From assembly GCA_963691705.1 (NCBI GenBank), contig OY829545.1:27515475-27579474 (forward strand): a stretch of 64,000 nucleotides of DNA. Direction: 5' to 3'. This stretch comes from Viola odorata. Its lineage: Eukaryota > Streptophyta > Magnoliopsida > Malpighiales > Violaceae. How positions within the stretch are numbered: the stretch's first letter is position 1; each line of letters opens with the position of its first letter. Below, one piece after another: positions 1 through 10,399 of the stretch. A model generated the notes under the pieces. The model saw only the letters and a list, made by a program, of their open reading frames with translations. It ran no database searches and was not told the DNA's origin. The position numbers and the translations under genes were made by a program.

Positions 1-1619
1 ATCTGCCTCCACTGGTTCCGTGATAACTGCAGGCTTGGCCTGAGGTTTAGCCAAGACTCCCTCTGTTTTAGTTTCGTCTTCCTCATCTTCATCCAATTCT
101 TGCGACTGGATTTTTCTTATCCTCATCTATTTTCGCTCCTTCTCTCTCTGGTAACACAACTCCACTCCTTAGACTCATGGCACTTACATTGTGTTTTGGG
201 TTGTCCACGGTGGTAGAAGGTAATTTTCCTTGATTAGCAATCTGATTAATTTGCTTCTGCATCTCCGCCAAGCTTTGCGTTGATTGCATCAAATTTTTCT
301 GCATCTCAACCAAACTCTTGAGTGTATCCTCCATAGAGGGGCCGGTTATCTACAAGGGTTGAGGTGTTGGTGGCAGCTGAGGTATAGGCGCTTGGCCAGG
401 AGCTTGGCCAGGATTCAAATGTGAAGGGCGAGGTATGAAGTGTTGAAAGTTAACGGGTGGTTGTTGCTGAGGTGCATTCTGATTTTCGTTCTTGTTTGGA
501 GGGACTGGATCTCTCCACCTAAAATTTGGATGGCTTCTCCATGAGTACTGATTACTTCCTTGAGGGAAATTTTGCATACTGCCTTGGTTATGTGCATAGG
601 CCGCATTAACTTGTGTCGTGTCAGGATGTTGCACCATATAGCAGTTGTTGGTTTGATGGTCTTGCTGCTGGCAGATTCCACAAACTGAGGCTACCTGCTC
701 CTGATTCGAATTTCCTGTGGTAATTGCACCTGAAATATTGACAAAGATTAGAAGGAATAGTGTTTCTATCAGAAGTGATATTGTTTTGGCAATTGTTTGC
801 CATGGTTTGAAGTAGCAGCTTGGCTCTTGTGACAGTCAAGTCTTGCAATGCTCCTCCTGCGGCTGCATCAACTTTCTCTTTGCTGGATGGGAGCATCCCA
901 TCATAAAAGTAGTGGATCATTGTCTGATCCGCAACTCCATGTGTAGGGCAAACTTCTTGCAACTCTCTGAACCGTTGGTGATATTCGCTTAAACCCTCAT
1001 TGTTTCTTTGTTGGATGGTAGCCATGTTCTTTTTAGCTACCCCTGCTTTTGTCGTATTCCAGTACTTGTTGAGGAACAAAGTGGACATCTCGGCCCATGT
1101 GTTTACCGTGTTGTGAGGTAGGCTATAGAACCAATTTTGGGCAGCCCCCTCGAGAGAGCATGGAAAAGCTTTCAACTTTGCTCTCTCCATATTCACAGCA
1201 GCTGGTTTCATCATATCGCACTGAACATGTAGATTCCTCAGATGCTTGAATGGGTTCTCATTCGAATGGCCATAGAACTTAGGAAGGTTGGCCACCATAT
1301 TGGTCTTAATAGACCAGTCATTAACTACAATCGGCAAAGCGATGCAGGAAAAGATTTCCTGCTCCGCCGTCTTGTTCAGTTCCCTCATCGTGGGTTCTTG
1401 CTGATTTCCTGCCATGGCTGGATCAAATAAATCGTCTTGGTTAGAGTCTTGGCCTAGATCGTAGTCTAGACTGTAATCTGTTTCGGAACTAGAGGTTTCT
1501 GATTCACTTTTTTCTGGGGTTTTCCTTTTTCGAGCTATCTTCCTGAGTTGTGCTTCGGCCTTAGTGAGATTCAGATTGTATGGTAATAAATCTTCTTCTC
1601 TGCAAGAGGACCTGGTCAT
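1..1619 (-). pseudogene. gag: Athila gag (broken, continues left of window)
   Basis: Capsid-type Gag of element A. The start is the ATG at 1619-1617, giving the N-terminus MTRSSCREE shared with D. The capsid (retrotransposon gag) region with NWFYSLPHNT and EYHQRFRELQEVCPTHGV is readable down to about 760. Compared with D, a deletion of roughly 75 bp near 740-760 removes part of the linker and shifts the frame. The zinc-knuckle region is recognisable at about 600-690 in another frame. A CAG-to-TAG stop lies at 350-352 and another frameshift near 100-115. The lesions mean no full Gag-Pol can be made from this copy. Assignment rests on alignment by eye with D; the position relative to the primer site supports it. 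Confidence 0.88.
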
Positions 1620-1668
1620 CAACTATCAAAAACAAAATAAAAAGAAAAACTACAAATACCGTTAGAGA

Positions 1669-1686
1669 TCCCCGGCAACGGTGCCA
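1669..1686 (-). promoter_or_regulatory. Primer-binding site, tRNA-Asp type (one mismatch)
   Basis: On the plus strand this reads TCCCCGGCAACGGTGCCA, matching the 3' end of plant tRNA-Asp (GUC) plus CCA except for a C-to-T change in the terminal GCGCCA. It lies 5 bp inside the LTR end, as in the other Athila copies here. It is not a tRNA gene. Confidence 0.9.
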
Positions 1687-1945
1687 AAATTTGATCGCGC
1701 GTCGAACACGTCAAATATAAGAGTGAATTAGGTATGGAAAAGGGGGTAGAAATACAACTTATCACTGTCCACAAAGGTTTGTAGATTATGGTAAGAGGAT
1801 CGTCCACAGAGACCTCTAGGAGATGTAGTTCTTGGTTGACTTCCTCGTCACTGAATTGGGTTTGGTAGAATCTGAAAATAAAGACAAAACAGAAAGAAGT
1901 AAAATAGTTCAAAATAATCTTGGTCAAAGGCTTGGCCAAGATAAG

Positions 1946-3644
1946 TGATCGTCACTCAAATACAATTTATAATGCCTGAAAATATGTGCACAATGGCTAA
2001 TGTGTACAGTGGTAGTCAGGGTCGAACGCAGGGATTGAGAGAGACTAATTCAAGGTCTTGAATGGATTCACAGGATAAAAGCACAGAAAGTAACAAACAG
2101 GGGGGTTTTACTTGACCAAGCGAGTTGGCCAAGAGAGATTTTGAGCTAACAAGTCTATCTATGAAAGCAAGGTTCGGGGGCTCGAATGTCACGTTCGGGG
2201 TCCCGAATGATAACTCAAAGCAAATCAGTGGGTAAATTCAGAATTAATAAAGCAGATTGATAAATAAACACAAATAATCAATTAGAGAGAAATCTTAGCA
2301 AAAGGTATTCTTGGGTTGCATTCGGGGTCCCGATTGTCATCGGCACAGAAATATTCTACTCAAGCATGCATAGAAATGACATAGGGACCAGATTCCTCGG
2401 ATATCCCCTATTTTTCTCTTAAGAGAAACTACCCCCCGTTTCCACATATGAGGTAGTCTTGACATTCCGCCATCCCTCCAGGCACGAATGCGGGAGGGCA
2501 ATACTCAGACCGCCCATGAAGATAAGAAAAGACAGATCTAGAGCTAAAGATCCCTCAGTTTGTCAGGCTCGTGACCTTGCCCTAATCAATTACTCACCCT
2601 ATCTATTCGAGACCACTTCGGCGCAGCCAAGACTAAATAGATACCTACTTGTTCCATGCAACTTTCCTTCCGTATTTATTACATAGATGACAACATTCAC
2701 TCATAATAAAAATCAGTTGATCAAGCCTTTAATCATCACAAGTGAAAATGTAACTAAAACGATGAGCAATTAAATATGGCAGCAAGAATATATTAAACGC
2801 ATTTAGGCCTCGAATCTGCCCTTGCAACCCTTGAATAACCTTTGCTAAGAATTAAAGATTTAGCTACTCATGCTTGAAGATAAACAAATAATAATTGAAG
2901 AGAGCATAATAAGTAATTAAATAGATTAAGGGAAGAAGACTATGTTACTAAAACGTTTTGAAGCCCGGCGGCAAAGATGAAGATTGCTAACAAGAACTAG
3001 AGAGATCCACTTAGAGAGAAGTCTAAGAAATTAATTATCTAAAAATTATACTATGTGCTAAAATATGGAAACCCTAAACTTCCTTCTTGGATGCTCTTTA
3101 TAGGCTAGAGCTCCTAAGAACAAAATATCTTCTGCCCAAAATAGAGACAAAATGCATTTAAAGAAAGCCTCCTAAAATGGATCCATGCTCCCTAAAGTAT
3201 AAAGCTGAAGGCACAAAGCTGAAGGCACAAAGCTGGAGGGCAGGGTCTGATTCGCCCAGCTTTGGCAGGTCTGGACTGGGCTCAAGGGTTGAACTGGTCA
3301 GAAGGTAGGTATTTTGTGATCAGTGCAGAATGGTCAAAACAGTGTCAAGAGGATCACGTGGGGGTTCTAGCAAGAGGACACGTGGAAATGTCGTTCTTTG
3401 CCCTTCGGGGGCCCGAATGGGGAATCCGATTCGGGGCCTTGAACGCTGATTTGGGCTCGGGACCTCGACTTTGGTCTTGAAGCTTAAATCCGCACAAAAA
3501 TGCACCAAAAACGCATGTTTTTGCATAAACTCCCTTTTTATGCCTAGATCTGCAATAGTAATGAAAACAAGGGTAAGTTAGCAGAATCGTGCCTTAAATC
3601 AATGGAATAAAAGGGGGAAAATCATGCATTTAAACACGCTATCA
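1946..3644 (-). mobile_element. Solo LTR, relative of the element E LTR
   Basis: A 1699-bp LTR begins TGATCGTCACTCAAATA, like the LTRs of E, and ends CACGCTATCA. It is flanked on both sides by ATAAG (1941-1945 and 3645-3649), a 5-bp target duplication, and no internal sequence is present. It is therefore a solo LTR left by recombination between the two LTRs of a full element. It aligns with the E LTR through its middle (for example CCCCGTTTCCACATATGA) but is clearly diverged. A TATA-type tract (TATAAAG on the minus strand, 3102-3096) lies in the loop of a GCTCT/AGAGC stem (3093-3111). It contains repeated TTCGGGG-type motifs at 2173, 2194, 2321, 3404 and 3430. Confidence 0.92.
2428..2643 (-). 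other. LTR stem-loop series (solo LTR)
   Basis: Perfect stems: ACTACC/GGTAGT (2428-2433/2452-2457), CCCTCC/GGAGGG (2474-2479/2493-2498) and TATCTATT/AATAGATA (2600-2607/2636-2643). At the aligned places in E and C other complementary pairs occur, so pairing is kept while sequence changes. The ORF crossing this stretch is not considered coding. Confidence 0.6.
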
Positions 3645-3773
3645 ATAAGGGGTCAAGATTGAGATAAATCAAATAAAGGGGGATTCCAGGTAAGGATGAT
3701 ATGAGAGCTTCTGTTCTTATGCTTCGATCACTGACTCAAGTATATTCATCTCTTCATTCATAGCACTGCTATA

Positions 3774-4140
3774 GAGTGGAGGTGCTCCTATTCACTCCTA
3801 ACTTCCCTCCTCTTCAAATTACCTGGCAGGTGCTCCCTTTCCTGATAATCCTAGCCAAGGGACACCTTGCTGGTTAAAGGGTTTATCCGTTTGACTACTA
3901 TCTTGAATGGTTGTTCGCTTCCTCAATGGTATAGGGGAAGACAATACCTAGGCCAAGGTGTCTCCCTGTGGAAACCCTAGGTTGTCAATCTGGTCTTGAC
4001 CTAGATCACTTATTTCTTCTAGTCTGGCGCGAGACTAGTCACCTACTTTGTCTAGCCGATGGGTGCTCCCTTTCCTTCTAGACTGGTTGCAACTCTTCTC
4101 TACTAGGGTACAAGGATGATCAGACCTTACCTCTAGTGAG
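3774..4140 (-). other. LTR stem-loop series (element A)
   Basis: Stems: GAGTG/CACTC (3774-3778/3793-3797), ATTACCTGG/CCTGATAAT (3818-3826/3841-3849, 7 of 9 pairs), CTAGTCT/AGACTAG (4019-4025/4032-4038), GTCTAG/CTAGAC (4050-4055/4078-4083), and CTC-ACTAGGG with CTCTAGTGAG (4098-4108/4131-4140, one bulge, one G-U). Loops of the 1st, 2nd and 4th share GGTGCTCC(CTTTCC). Confidence 0.6.
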
Positions 4141-4932
4141 TAAGCGGTTAATTAGGTTCAAGAAATAAATGAATACGAATAAAGAGATTATTAAGGCATA
4201 GTTTAATCTCACGAATGCATAAGAACTCAGCTCATCAACCCTTACCAAGAATAAGTGTTTAGCTACTCATACTCATAGATAGAAAATATAAAATACTTAA
4301 TTGCATAAATAAATTAAATCCGAGATTCAAAGAATTGAATCCGGAGCAAAATTGTATCAATGTCGAATTTGGAAAAAGAAGAAGAGTGGAGATCGGAAGA
4401 TGCGGACAGAGGAGGAACAATGTTTGGCTAAATAACCCTAAACTCCTCTGTCCTGCTCCAATTCCAATTCCTAGAAAATCTCTCCAAATCATAACAATAA
4501 GTTGTTTGAGTAAAAATAGGATTTTAAAATATACAAAGATGGAAGGAGATCCTTAATTGGATTCTTAAATAAATGTCTGCTTGATTTTTCTCTTTGTTGC
4601 TGGACAACTGCCAGCTCACAAGGCCCAAGTAGAAACGACCCAAGTAGATTGGCAACGCTGCTGCTCGAGTCTCCTCTTTCGCGAATGAGTCTTGGCCACA
4701 AGCTTGGCCAAGACGTTCTGGAGTGCGATACTTTGAATGCGAAGGAGTCTTGGCCAAGCGCTAGGCCAAGACTCTGGAAAACATCTTCAGCGCTCCTCAG
4801 ATCAGAATCTTCTATAATTTGCCTCCAGACCAGAACTGGTAAAATATTAGAAATTAAAGGGAAATCAGTAGATTTACTGCCCAGATAACGAGTAAATGGA
4901 CAGTAAAAACATGATGAAATGCAATGTAATAA

Positions 4933-7104
4933 ATTATATTTGTATAAACTATATATATTTTTTAAAATGACTTAATATTAAAGTTATGAATAATTAGTGT
5001 ATATTAAATTAATTCTTTAGACTTTAAATTTATATTAAATATACTATGAAAATTTAAAGAAGGTGATTTTTTATTATGAAATATTCACATCATAATATTA
5101 AATTATAATTAACAAAAAAATTATTTAAATTATTTAATAATTAAAATGTTAAAATACAAAAGAGAAAGATAATTTATTTAAGAACTAAAACATGTTAAAT
5201 ACCAAAACTATCTTCCTATGAAATTATTCTTGTGAGCTTTTACTTTTATATATTTTTAAAATTTATCATTTTTGTGAAATTGGCATGGATAATAAAAATA
5301 TTTCCTTGGTTGATTACCAACAAGTTTTTCACTATATTCAAAGAGGTTGTAGGAGATCAACCTATATAATGTCCAGGTGGAGCTAAAATGTGAGAAATAT
5401 CATTAAAAGTATGGAATTGAAAAACACTCCCAATGAGTAAAATATAAGTTAATCTATTTTTAAATGTAAATTATTTGTTAAATATAAAAAATATATCTTA
5501 ATCTATTTTTAAATGTAAATTATTTTAAGTACTATTAATTATTTAAAAAATAATATTCTTTATTTGAGTTAATATTTTTTATTTTATTTTATTATTTTAA
5601 TTTAGTAAAGGGGTTGATTTTTAAAGAGTTGAAGAAGCATAAACTAGATAAAAGTTACAAATAAATGGTAATATTTAAACTTTTTATAGCATAAATTATA
5701 TGGTAAGATAAAGAACTATTTTTATGAGAATAATTGAGAAGTTTATTTACAAGTATTGACAATATTAGCCATATGTTATCAAAATAATTTACATTAATTT
5801 TATTTTTATGAATGAAATATTATATATTGTATATAAAATATTTTCTACATGGGTTAATAGTAATTATTTTATTTTAATTATTTAACTATAATTTGAAGGC
5901 AATACATGGTTTATTTTTTCAGAAAAAATACTTTTAAAGTTAAGAAAATCATAAAACAACTATAAGTGACAAATAAAAAGAGAAATTAGAACTTTTCCTA
6001 AAATTAATTCAGTAAAAAACGTATATTAATGAGTTTGAACAAAATAAAATTATAAAATTAGATAATTAAAAAGAGCTACTAAAAATTAATATTTTATAAT
6101 CTAATCATCAAATAGTTCTGGTTATACATTTTCCTCCAATATTTATAAGTTTTTTTCAACTTTTTACCATTTATTTTCATTTTTTAACCACTTATAATGT
6201 TTATATTAAAACATTTTATGATATTATAGGGTTTTTAATGTATGTCTTAAAACTATAGTGTCCGAAGTGAAATTTTTTTGAAACAATGATTTTTTTATGT
6301 AGTTTACCCTAAAATATGTGCTAAGTAATAAGATATATTTTTATAAAAAATAGTTATATTATTAGTTATCATTATAATACTATGGATCGAACTCATGATT
6401 TACGTCATAAAGATAACATGCGATAGGTACATAAAATATATTAAATAAATATTTATTGTAAACTTAAAGTCGTTAGAACGTTAAAGTTAAATTAACCTTG
6501 AGATAAGATATTATTACAATAAGTAACCTTTTGAATTTTTAAATTAAAAATTAAAATTAAATGACATAAGTCTGAATCCCACATTTGTCTATCAAAAAAA
6601 CGTACAACTCAATATGCTTGAGTCTTATATAAAAAAAAAAAACAATAAAATAAATTGATTAATGGGTAGTTATTAATTTATAAGTTATCATTATACCCTA
6701 AAATAATTAAATAAATATTTATCTCAAACTTAAAGTCCTTAAAACCTTAAAGTTAAATTAGTTTTTCAATTAATAAAAAATGGATGAGAGTAAATTTGGG
6801 TAACCTAATAGACTGCTGTAGTACACAGAAGATCTCACTTATAGATTTTTAATGCGAGTGACGAATGTTGATGAAGTTGATATAATTAAGAAAATTAAAT
6901 AAGAAATCATATTCTAAGCCAAAAGTTATAGGAAAAAAACCCAAAAGTTATAGATTAGATGGGATAAATAAATATCCTAACGTTATTATCATCCTAATCT
7001 AATAAAAAATATTTTTAAATTGAAATAGTTTATTTATTTATAATAGTAATAATAGTTTCATTACTAATGACTATTACTACTATTACTATTCTAATACAAT
7101 AAAC
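4933..7104. other. AT-rich intergenic DNA, no gene seen
   Basis: Very AT-rich sequence with no coding pattern. A short local duplication (TCTATTTTTAAATGTAAATT) appears at about 5455-5525, and two related copies of a segment with AAACTTAAAGTC occur at about 6420-6500 and 6690-6760. I see no RNA gene or promoter that I can support. Confidence 0.6.
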
Positions 7105-8585
7105 CATAGTTATCAGAACCGGACCGGACAGCGAACCGGAAATGAAAATTTGGTGGTTCAATCGGGTTGAACCGGGTTCGACCGGATTGTAGTTGCTGGT
7201 CCGTCCGGAACCGTTCACACATTAAACCGGTAAATCTTAGATTATAAAACTGGATTGAACCGGCTGGTTTTTTTACTGTAGTATTTTATAATATATCAAA
7301 AGAAAGTTATAATATATCAAGTAGATCAAAAGTTGAAAATAAAGAAACTATCTAACATTTAAATGACACTTAAATATTCAAATTACAAAATAAAAAAACA
7401 ATCTAACATTCAAACACACTTAATTATTCAAATTACAAAAATTAAGATATGAGTTGAAGATTACCAAAATTAAGGATATCAAATGAGGTAGTCAATTGCC
7501 CCAAATCAAGCTTAGTGGCAACCAAAATTAAAAATAATTAGGAAACAATAATTACCTAGTAATTAGATTATTACTTAAAATCAGTCAAAGTCAAAATATT
7601 ATTTCCTTTTTGGAAAACAATAAAAGTTCATTTCCAAGAAAAAAATACCTTGACCACTTTCGAATTCATACAATAATTTTCCATTAATTGCCATTAATTA
7701 CCTTGAAACAAGCCCCAAATCAAGCTTAGTTCCAAAGAAAGGAATTCCCAATGGAGGATTATTAGTTTATTACCATTAATTAGGGAATCCATGTGCCTCT
7801 CTCCTCTCCTCTCTCCTGCATTCAAAAATAAATTTTAATTTTGTATTTTTTATTTTTCCCTTTTAATACGCTACTTAAACTTAATTTCATGGATTCTCTT
7901 TTCTTTCCTATTCTTTCTTTTTTTATTCTCTCTTTTCTACTCCTGCGCTGCGCCTCACTTTCCTATTCTTTCTTTCTTTCTATTTTTTTATTTCTTTCTT
8001 TCCTCATTCTTTCCTCACCGGTCACCACGACAGCTCTCTCTCCTTTTCCCTCTTTTTTCTTTATTTTTCTTTCTCATTTTCTCTCGTTCTCCGGCGATCT
8101 CACTCTCCCCTTCTCTATTTCTATTCCTTTCCATTTTCTTATTTCCGGCGACCGAACTGGGTTATGGTTGTGATGCAGCCGGTTGAGATTTGAATTGGTG
8201 ATAAGGATGGGTTGATTGATTGCAACAACTAGGGTTTGGGTTTAAGTTTTTGATTGCTGGCTGCTCTACTGCTACTGTGATTGAGAAAGAGAGAAACTGA
8301 AACACAAGGAAAAGAAAAGAAATTCACGCGAAAGAGAGGAGATTAAGTGAAGAAGAAAAACGGCGTCGTTCGTTCCAAAACGACGTCGTAACAGGTAAGT
8401 GGCCAAACCGGACAGTTTGGCAACAAACCGGCCAGTTCGCCGGTTCACAAAAAAACGGACGAACCGACCGGTCCGACCCGGGTTAGAGGCGCATCCGGTC
8501 AGAAAGGTGAATCGGACCGAAAAGCTGAAAATGACCGGTTGAACCGGACGGACCAGCCGGTCCGGTTCGGTTCTGATAACTATGC
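7105..8585. mobile_element. Non-autonomous hAT-like DNA transposon
   Basis: Terminal inverted repeats CATAGTTATCAGAACCGG (left) and the near-complement ending GGTTCTGATAACTATG (right) are flanked by an identical 8-bp duplication CAATAAAC (7097-7104 and 8586-8593). Eight base pairs is the hAT target size. The subterminal zones (7128-7260, 8405-8585) are dense in AACCGG-type repeats on both strands. The centre (about 7800-8400) is different: C/T-rich like a plant 5' leader, with a perfect splice donor CAG/GTAAGT at 8392-8400. No transposase is present. The centre may be captured host promoter and first-exon sequence, which is inference. Confidence 0.78.
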
Positions 8586-8593
8586 AATAAACT

Positions 8594-9888
8594 CAGAAAA
8601 TATGTTTTTTCTTTCAAAAGATAACAAAATATAATATTATTACGAAAAGAAGAAAAAAAATAAAAGAATAATATAGTAACAAAATTCTCCCTTTTATTAA
8701 ATTATAATCACAATTATTTTTAGACTATTTTTTTAATTATTATTATTATTGTTGCTATTGTTGTTGTTATTTTCTATTTTATTCGTTGCTATTGTTAGAA
8801 TAAGAACTAAAAAGAAAGAAATATAAGAGAGAGAAAAAAATAAAGTACAAAGTGATAATTCATTTTAGTTAAAAATAAAAAAATCTATAAAAAGATATGT
8901 AAAATAAAAAAGAAATTTTATTGCCTCAATAAACTATTTTTTATTAAAAAATTAAAAAAACTATGAAATCCTGTATATAACATATTATTCTTAAAAAATA
9001 TATATACACAAATATTAAATTACTTAAGTTTGATTTCATAAAATTTGTAATGATAAGGAATTATTTTTCCTTAGCTAATTATATGATTTTTTTCATATAT
9101 AAACATGAAGAAAAAATAGTTTGTACATTTACTTAAATTATAATATTTAAGTAAATATTAAACTTAATTTTTTATTGAGTTTGAATCTTTAAAGAAAAAT
9201 TCATTAGTGGTTGTTTTTAAATAATTACATAATTATTTACAATATTTGGAGAACTGATATAAAAATATTTTTATTTTAATTTATAAAAATAATTTACTTA
9301 ATTGAGTTAAAATTGTTTTAATTTTAAGAATTTAAAATTAATTATTTCAGAATTAATGTAAGATTTTTCTATCGACTCCTGCATTAAAACATCAATAACA
9401 ATATTAATATACTGCCACAGTATAGTTTAAGTACTATAGTAAAAAATTATATTAATCCTATTTTTGAAGATATTATTAAAAATTTTATATTATACTAAAA
9501 ATATATTTATATGAAATACTTTTTTGTACATAAATATTCCGCACGTGTTAGTTATGTTAAAAGAGAGCTACAAAATCCACCAAACAAATATAGTTGTATA
9601 TTATTATTATTAGTCATTACTACTTCTTTATAATAATAATAATAAAAACAATAATAATAATATAATTGTGACCAAAAGAGGGCTGATGATTATTTAAACA
9701 TGAAGGGAAAGGGAAAGGGAAAGGGAAAGTGCAGAACGGACGCTGCTGCCGAGCAATAAACAACTTAATTGACTAATTTTGAAGAGAAGGACCATACGAT
9801 GATAGGAGTCTCGACAAGGAACTTCTCCATTTTTCAATTTATGGGTACTTATTTAAAAATTTAATTTTTATTATTCTGGTTTAAAAAC
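8594..9888. other. AT-rich intergenic DNA with a short hexanucleotide repeat
   Basis: No coding signal. Contains simple tracts of TTATTATTATT type (about 8735-8775 and 9600-9660) and a (GGGAAA)n run at about 9703-9729. Confidence 0.55.
9703..9729. repeat. GGGAAA microsatellite
   Basis: Between four and five uninterrupted copies of the hexamer GGGAAA. Confidence 0.85.
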
Positions 9889-10348
9889 AGTGTTATCATA
9901 ACTAAATCAAATAATGAACCGAAAAAAATAAGTTATTGGTTTAATACAATTCAATTGATTGAATTATTGGATAGTTTGAAACCGTTCGATTTTAGAAAGT
10001 TAAACTGACTAGTTTTTTTTTTTAAATGAATATTTGCCACTGATATTAACTTTTTCTTTAATATAAAACTTCATAGTTTATACTCAATTAATTTATCAAT
10101 TCTTTTTCTATTTTCAATCTCAAACCTCTATTTCTTTTTTTTTAAATGACGTAGTTTTATAACTTAATTTACCCAGTTGGTTATGCATTGACCCGAATGA
10201 TTTACTGGTTGTGCCAAAAACTAACCGAATCAACTAATTCTACTTCGATCAGATTGTAGATTCGGTCTAATTGACTGACCGAACTATATCCCTTTAAATT
10301 ACCGATTCACCTATTAAACTGCCAGTTTGTTTTGATTTTGATAACACT
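9889..10348. mobile_element. Putative hAT-like MITE
   Basis: The terminal repeats AGTGTTATCA and TGATAACACT bound about 460 bp rich in GAACCG/CGGTTC-type words, resembling the ends and composition of the 7105-8585 element. The flanking duplication is imperfect (TTAAAAAC against TTTTTAAC), so boundaries and class are tentative. It abuts the first recognisable LRR-kinase sequence. Confidence 0.45.
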
Positions 10349-10399
10349 TTTTAACAAACCTGTGGGTATTATTTACATGATGGGAACTCAATTGCGTAT

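Larger units (their letters stand above)
1..4932 (-). mobile_element. Athila-type LTR retrotransposon A (partial: 5' LTR, primer site, gag)
   Basis: Ty3/gypsy element of the Athila type read on the minus strand. Its upstream LTR lies at 1692-4932, with the primer-binding site and gag to its left; pol and everything downstream are outside the window. The LTR is homologous end to end with the LTR of element D (39216-40732), and gag aligns closely with D, so A and D are one family. A is the more decayed copy: gag is broken, the primer site has one mismatch, the LTR terminus reads TAATAA where D predicts TAATCA, and a solo LTR sits inside the LTR. Confidence 0.88.
1692..4932 (-). repeat. 5' LTR of element A, split by a solo LTR
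   Basis: LTR segments 1692-1945 and 3650-4932 total about 1537 bp, against 1517 bp for the D LTR. The inner boundary is TGATCGCGCG next to the primer site. The outer boundary is near 4932 (ATGAAATGCAATGTAAT), matching the D start TGATTACATTGC in reverse. Inside are an 11-bp inverted repeat around a TATA-like tract (4404-4414/4443-4453) and a series of short stem-loops at 3774-4140. Confidence 0.85.

Noticed and set aside
1946..3644. Full element or E-derived copy inside A
   Set aside because: No internal sequence and different target duplication (ATAAG); it is a separate solo LTR.
7841..8173. 110-codon Phe/Leu/Ser frame in the hAT-like element
   Set aside because: Translation of a C/T-rich leader tract; no domain or conserved start.
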